From the NCBI GenBank assembly GCA_025363655.1, contig JANYDK010000114.1, forward strand, positions 1 through 43,333: 43,333 bases of DNA. The letters run 5' to 3'. Below the pieces are notes generated by a model, which was not told the DNA's origin, did not search any database, and worked only from the letters and a program-made list of their open reading frames with translations. The position numbers and the translations under genes were made by a program. Numbering within the stretch: position 1 is the stretch's first letter; every line of letters begins with the position of its first letter. This stretch comes from Deltaproteobacteria bacterium. GTDB lineage: Bacteria; Myxococcota_A; Polyangia; Polyangiales; JADJMO01. Shown one piece after another: positions 42,185 to 43,333 of the stretch.

Positions 42185-43089
42185 CAGCGGCCTCCGCGCG
42201 TCTGTCGCTGCGCGCGATAGGCTGCGACGACCTCGCGAATCTTCGCGCGCACGACGTTCTCGGGGAACGCCATCGGTGCGCGGGTGTGCGGCTGAATGAC
42301 GCCGTCGTCGGCGAGCGCCGACTTCACCGGCCCTGGGTTGGCCTCGAGGAACATGACGTCGTGCACCGGCAAAAGCGCTTGATTCAGCGCGCGCGCGTCG
42401 GCGAAGCGACCTTCGTTGGCGAGGTCGCAGATCTCTTGCACCTCGCGCGGGAACACGTTCGACGTCACGCTGATCACGCCCTTCGCGCCACACGCCATCA
42501 TGCCGAGCGTGAGCGCGTCGTCACCGCTGAGGACCGTGAGACGATCGCCGAGACGTCGCACCAACTCTTGCGCGCGGAGAATGTTGCCGGTCGCCTCCTT
42601 GGTCGCGATGACGTTCGGCGAGGCCTTGAAAATGGCCTCCGTCGCGTCGGGGAGGAGATCGACGCCGGTGCGCGCGGGGACGTTGTAGAGCACCACCGGC
42701 TTGCCGTTCACGGCCGCCGCCACTTGCTTGCAGTGATCGACGAGGCCGGCCTGGGTCGGCTTGTTGTAGTACGGCATCACGATCATCACCGCGTCGGCGC
42801 CGAGCTCGAGCGCCTTCTGCGACATGGTGATCGCCTCGCGCGTGCAGTTGCTGCCGGTGCCCGCGATCACCGGGACCTTGCCGGCGACGCGCTTCACCAC
42901 TCGGGCGATGACGGCGAGGTGCTCGTCGTTGTCGAGCGTCGGCGATTCGCCGGTCGTCCCGCAGGGCACGAGGCCGGCGATTCCCCCGGCGAGCTGCGCA
43001 TCGACGAGCTTGTCGAGCGCCGCGAAATCGACGTCGTGGTTGGCGGCGAAGGGCGTGACGAGGGCGGTGAAGGCGCCTTGCAACTTCAT
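42184..43089 (-). CDS. dapA: 4-hydroxy-tetrahydrodipicolinate synthase
   Basis: A 301-aa lyase condensing pyruvate with aspartate semialdehyde. It starts at the ATG at 43089 (MKLQGAFTALVTPF), which has a GAGG six bases upstream; an ATG four codons earlier is less likely. Conserved parts: CGTTGESPTL, GTGSNCTREAI, PYYNKPTQAGLVDH, LYNVPARTG and IATKEATG with the Schiff-base Lys. It forms an operon with dapB directly downstream. Confidence 0.97.
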   Translation of the reverse strand: MKLQGAFTALVTPFAANHDVDFAALDKLVDAQLAGGIAGLVPCGTTGESPTLDNDEHLAVIARVVKRVAGKVPVIAGTGSNCTREAITMSQKALELGADAVMIVMPYYNKPTQAGLVDHCKQVAAAVNGKPVVLYNVPARTGVDLLPDATEAIFKASPNVIATKEATGNILRAQELVRRLGDRLTVLSGDDALTLGMMACGAKGVISVTSNVFPREVQEICDLANEGRFADARALNQALLPVHDVMFLEANPGPVKSALADDGVIQPHTRAPMAFPENVVRAKIREVVAAYRAQRQTRGGR

Positions 43090-43140
43090 GCGTTGCCTCA
43101 TCCGTCAGGCGGGCTGGGGAGGCAATCTGACTGTCGCACG

Positions 43141-43181
43141 GGGTTTCGCAATTCGTGCTGAGAGGCACGAATTGAAAACCC
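43141..43181. promoter_or_regulatory. long imperfect hairpin upstream of dapA
   Basis: A perfect 10-bp inverted repeat (CAATTCGTGC, loop TGAGAG, GCACGAATTG; 43149-43174) is extended by a further GGGTTT/AAACCC pair with a small bulge. It lies 52 bp before dapA and 88 bp before the IS630-type gene. It could be an operator, an attenuator-like structure or a transposon end. Confidence 0.5.
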
Positions 43182-43191
43182 GCTCCGATTT

Positions 43192-43206
43192 CGAACTAGT
43201 AGTTCG
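43192..43206. repeat. short palindrome CGAACT-AGT-AGTTCG
   Basis: A perfect 6-bp inverted repeat with a 3-base centre sits between the long hairpin and the IS630-type gene. It may belong to the element's terminal region; only one copy is visible. Confidence 0.35.
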
Positions 43207-43269
43207 TCAGCCCCCCGGCGATGGGTGAAAAGTTGCCCGGTCGTGCGCGAATCGCCGAGCACGTCGAGC

Positions 43270-43333
43270 ATGAAGCGATATCGAGTTCAGCTCACGATCG
43301 ACGAGCGCGCGGGCCTCGAGGCGATGTTGGCGC
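43270..43333 (+). mobile_element. IS630-type transposase, N-terminal fragment
   Basis: The first 21 codons read MKRYRVQLTIDERAGLEAML, the normal beginning of myxobacterial IS630-family transposase OrfA (a helix-turn-helix protein). The rest is outside the window. An intact element cannot be judged. Confidence 0.6.

Noticed and set aside
41192..42220. 342-codon plus frame opposite dapB
   Set aside because: dapB is certain by its motifs, so this is a shadow.

Overview
The window looks like chromosomal DNA of a large-genome, high-GC myxobacterium (Polyangiales type). Coding regions have strong G/C bias at third positions, many genes are small or large Sec-exported lipoproteins of unknown function, several are cysteine-rich, and long open frames lie antisense to real genes. 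This is inference from style; no rRNA or tRNA gene is present to place the organism.

Region 1 (1-15.4 kb) is a large toxin-like locus framed by transposon debris. The left edge carries the 3' end of an ISAzo13-type transposase and apparently the IS right end. Directly after it runs a 2145-codon frame that lacks a credible start and is probably 5'-truncated by the IS. Its C-terminus resembles Tc (toxin complex) A subunits. It is followed, with a good Shine-Dalgarno sequence, by a 2520-aa exported SpvB/FG-GAP/TcdB-middle/RHS protein, equivalent to a fused TcB-TcC. This ends in a restriction-endonuclease-fold toxin tip (D-x8-E-x-K ... Q). An 87-aa orphan gene and an Imm70-like immunity gene come next, then a frameshifted OrfA transposase remnant. 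Base composition changes inside the RHS gene, so the tip and immunity genes look newly acquired.

Region 2 (15.4-32.6 kb) is accessory sequence: exported or outer-membrane proteins of unknown function, a sulfatase-modifying-factor-like lipoprotein, a metallophosphoesterase, a zinc-ribbon protein, a VOC protein and a gamma-glutamylcyclotransferase, plus a coupled eRF1-like / universal-stress-protein pair. It also holds several gene fragments: a uracil-DNA-glycosylase-like C-terminus, an HsdM N-terminus with multiple indels, and a C-terminal piece of a crystallin-J1-related protein.

Region 3 (32.6-38.9 kb) holds more lipoproteins, including a GH5-like protein that lacks the catalytic nucleophile, a two-TM protein and a degenerate receiver domain.

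Region 4 (38.9-43.3 kb) is housekeeping: tadA and def on the plus strand, facing a minus-strand dapA-dapB operon (lysine/diaminopimelate synthesis) with a membrane-anchored protein behind it. The window closes with a long hairpin and the start of an IS630-type transposase.
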